A DNA stretch of 64,000 nt from Halalkalibacter oceani (GTDB lineage Bacteria; Bacillota; Bacilli; Bacillales; Bacillaceae_D), in assembly GCF_023715605.1 (NCBI RefSeq), contig NZ_JAMBOL010000001.1:372001-436000 (forward strand), written 5' to 3'. Both the position numbers and the translations under genes were made by a program. The notes under the pieces are model-generated. The model was given only the letters and a program-made list of their open reading frames with translations, made no database searches and was not told the DNA's origin. Position 1 is the stretch's first letter, and each line of letters begins with the position of its first letter. Positions 62,668 to 64,000 of the stretch are shown piece by piece.

Positions 62668-64000
62668 GTGGATTTACAATCACTCTTGTTCATGTTTTTT
62701 GGGGGTCTGGGGATTTTCCTGTTCGGAATTAAATTCATGGGGGATGGATTACAGAAGGTTGCCGGGGAGCGCCTGCGGGATCTTCTCGATAAATTTACGA
62801 CCAACCCGTTAATGGGGGTGATAGCTGGTCTGTTTGTAACGGTGCTTTTGCAAACGAGTTCCGGCACAACCGTATTAACAATTGGATTAGTAAATGCCGG
62901 CTTTATGACATTAAAGCAGGCGATCGGTGTCATTATGGGAGCGAATATCGGAACGACGGTAACAGCGTTTATTATCGGGATCGATATATCTGCCTATTCT
63001 TTACCGATTATTGCCCTCGGAGCTGCCTTGATTTTCTTTTTGAAAAATAAGAAATTCAACAATTATGGACAAGTTATTTTTGGCTTCGGTGCTCTTTTTT
63101 ATGGACTAGAGCTAATGGGAGAAGGAATGAAACCATTACGTGAACTTGAAGCCTTTACAGAATTAACACTTAGCATGAGTGAAACGCCTTTGCTTGGGGT
63201 ACTGATTGGTACGGTATTTACCGTGCTCGTGCAAAGTTCCAGTGCGGCGATTGCGCTTTTACAGCAGCTTTATGAGCAAGGTGCGATAGGGTTGGATTCC
63301 GCGTTGCCTGTATTGTTCGGTGATAATATTGGGACAACGATAACAGCGGTTTTAGCTGCTATTGGGGCATCGGTTGCTGCTAAACGGGCAGCTTTAACGC
63401 ACGTCATTTTTAATTTAATTGGGACCGTACTTGTCTTAATTATCTTTCCATTCTTTTTGAATTTTATTGAATTTTTAGCGGTCGAGTTAGGCTTAAATCG
63501 TCCAATGACAATTGCTTTTGCCCACGGGATCTTCAACGTATCGAATACGATCATTCAGTTGCCGTTTATTGCTGTACTGGCTATGATTGTAACTAAGCTT
63601 GTCCCGGGTGAGGAATATAGCATTGAATACAAGACGAAGCATTTAGACCCGAGATTTATTGGTAGTTCACCAGCAATCGCACTTGGTCAGGCAAAGCAGG
63701 AAGTATTACGAATGGCTGATTTCTCGGAAAAAGGGCTTTTTGAGGTCAGTCAATATCTTCGTAACGGCACGAAGCGCCATGCTGAAATGGCCGTGCAGTT
63801 TGAAGAGGCGATTAATAATTTAGATCGCAAAATTACAGACTATTTAATTTTAATTTCGTCACGCTCCCTGTCAGGTCCGGATTCAAAAATGCACTCGATG
63901 CTGATGGATACGGTTCGAGATATTGAAAGAATCGGCGACCATATCGAAAACATTGTTGAATTGAAGGATTATCAAAAAGCGAACAAGGTTAATTTATCGG
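62668..64000 (+). CDS. Na/Pi cotransporter family protein with PhoU domain (5' part)
   Basis: A membrane protein cut by the window edge; about 444 residues are present and the frame is open to the end. The N-terminal part has two Na/Pi repeats: LLQTSSGTTVLTIGLVNAG with GANIGTT, and VLVQSSSAAIALLQQLY with GDNIGTT. From about residue 345 a cytoplasmic helical PhoU-like domain begins (ALGQAKQEVLRMADFSEKGLFEVSQYL ... DIERIGDHIENIVEL). The full family form is about 540 residues. The GTG at 62668 is supported by GGGATGAGG upstream. It is a distant relative of the protein at 10473-11402 but has the additional regulatory domain. Confidence 0.88.
   Translation, partial: MDLQSLLFMFFGGLGIFLFGIKFMGDGLQKVAGERLRDLLDKFTTNPLMGVIAGLFVTVLLQTSSGTTVLTIGLVNAGFMTLKQAIGVIMGANIGTTVTAFIIGIDISAYSLPIIALGAALIFFLKNKKFNNYGQVIFGFGALFYGLELMGEGMKPLRELEAFTELTLSMSETPLLGVLIGTVFTVLVQSSSAAIALLQQLYEQGAIGLDSALPVLFGDNIGTTITAVLAAIGASVAAKRAALTHVIFNLIGTVLVLIIFPFFLNFIEFLAVELGLNRPMTIAFAHGIFNVSNTIIQLPFIAVLAMIVTKLVPGEEYSIEYKTKHLDPRFIGSSPAIALGQAKQEVLRMADFSEKGLFEVSQYLRNGTKRHAEMAVQFEEAINNLDRKITDYLILISSRSLSGPDSKMHSMLMDTVRDIERIGDHIENIVELKDYQKANKVNLS

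Overview
The window is one contiguous stretch of a Bacillaceae (Bacillales) chromosome. The gene order rpsU-yqeY-yqeZ(nfeD1b)-floA-yqfB-yqfC-yqfD-phoH-pgpH-ybeY-dgkA-DUF502-cdd-era-yqzL-recO-glyQ-glyS-ccpN-ppsR-yaiI-dnaG-sigA-cccA-trmK-yqfO, followed by ispH-yqfQ-cshB-nfo-yqfT and zur-yqfW-yqfX-ispG-yqfZ, closely follows Bacillus subtilis. A glycine T-box and the sporulation genes yqfC/yqfD support a spore-forming relative. Species cannot be fixed from the window. No rRNA, tRNA, CRISPR array, prophage or intact insertion sequence was seen.

Layout. 1-11.4 kb is an accessory region: the 3' end of an M20 amidohydrolase (AbgB-like), an MFS transporter, a DJ-1/PfpI stress protein with a sigma-B-type promoter, deoC, a CsoR-family regulator whose thiols match persulfide sensors, a PadR-ChrA chromate operon, an AT-rich XRE membrane regulator, an ABC-2 exporter operon, a DUF4395 protein and a YqeW-type Na/Pi transporter. 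11.5-37 kb is the conserved core, with translation, membrane-microdomain, c-di-AMP, cell-wall lipid recycling, replication and transcription genes. 37-43 kb carries a Nudix gene behind a ykkC-like riboswitch, ispH, a CarD-like regulator, yqfQ, cshB, nfo and yqfT. 43-51.7 kb interrupts the subtilis-like order with a sporulation-type histidine kinase, a lytic transglycosylase, ppk-ppx and a zinc uptake operon (ATPase-permease-Zur) with a Zur-box-like site. 51.7-57.5 kb returns to yqf genes, then a second MFS transporter and ypuA. 57.6-64 kb holds a short NfeD protein, a Fur-regulated iron-siderophore transporter whose binding-protein gene is frameshifted, a DUF1189 protein and the start of a Na/Pi-cotransporter-PhoU fusion.

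Most notable are: (i) a family of dispersed, two-hairpin intergenic elements with base-pair covariation between copies, all in the same orientation; (ii) a ccpN gene with no usable canonical start codon; (iii) a one-base frameshift in the siderophore-binding lipoprotein gene; (iv) a ykkC-class aptamer before a Nudix hydrolase, the arrangement described for nucleoside-diphosphate riboswitches; (v) a tandem array of terminator-like repeats after era; and (vi) small genes easily missed (yqzL, and a 40-codon CxxC ORF after phoH). All functional names rest on recognition of protein motifs and gene order; no database search was run.
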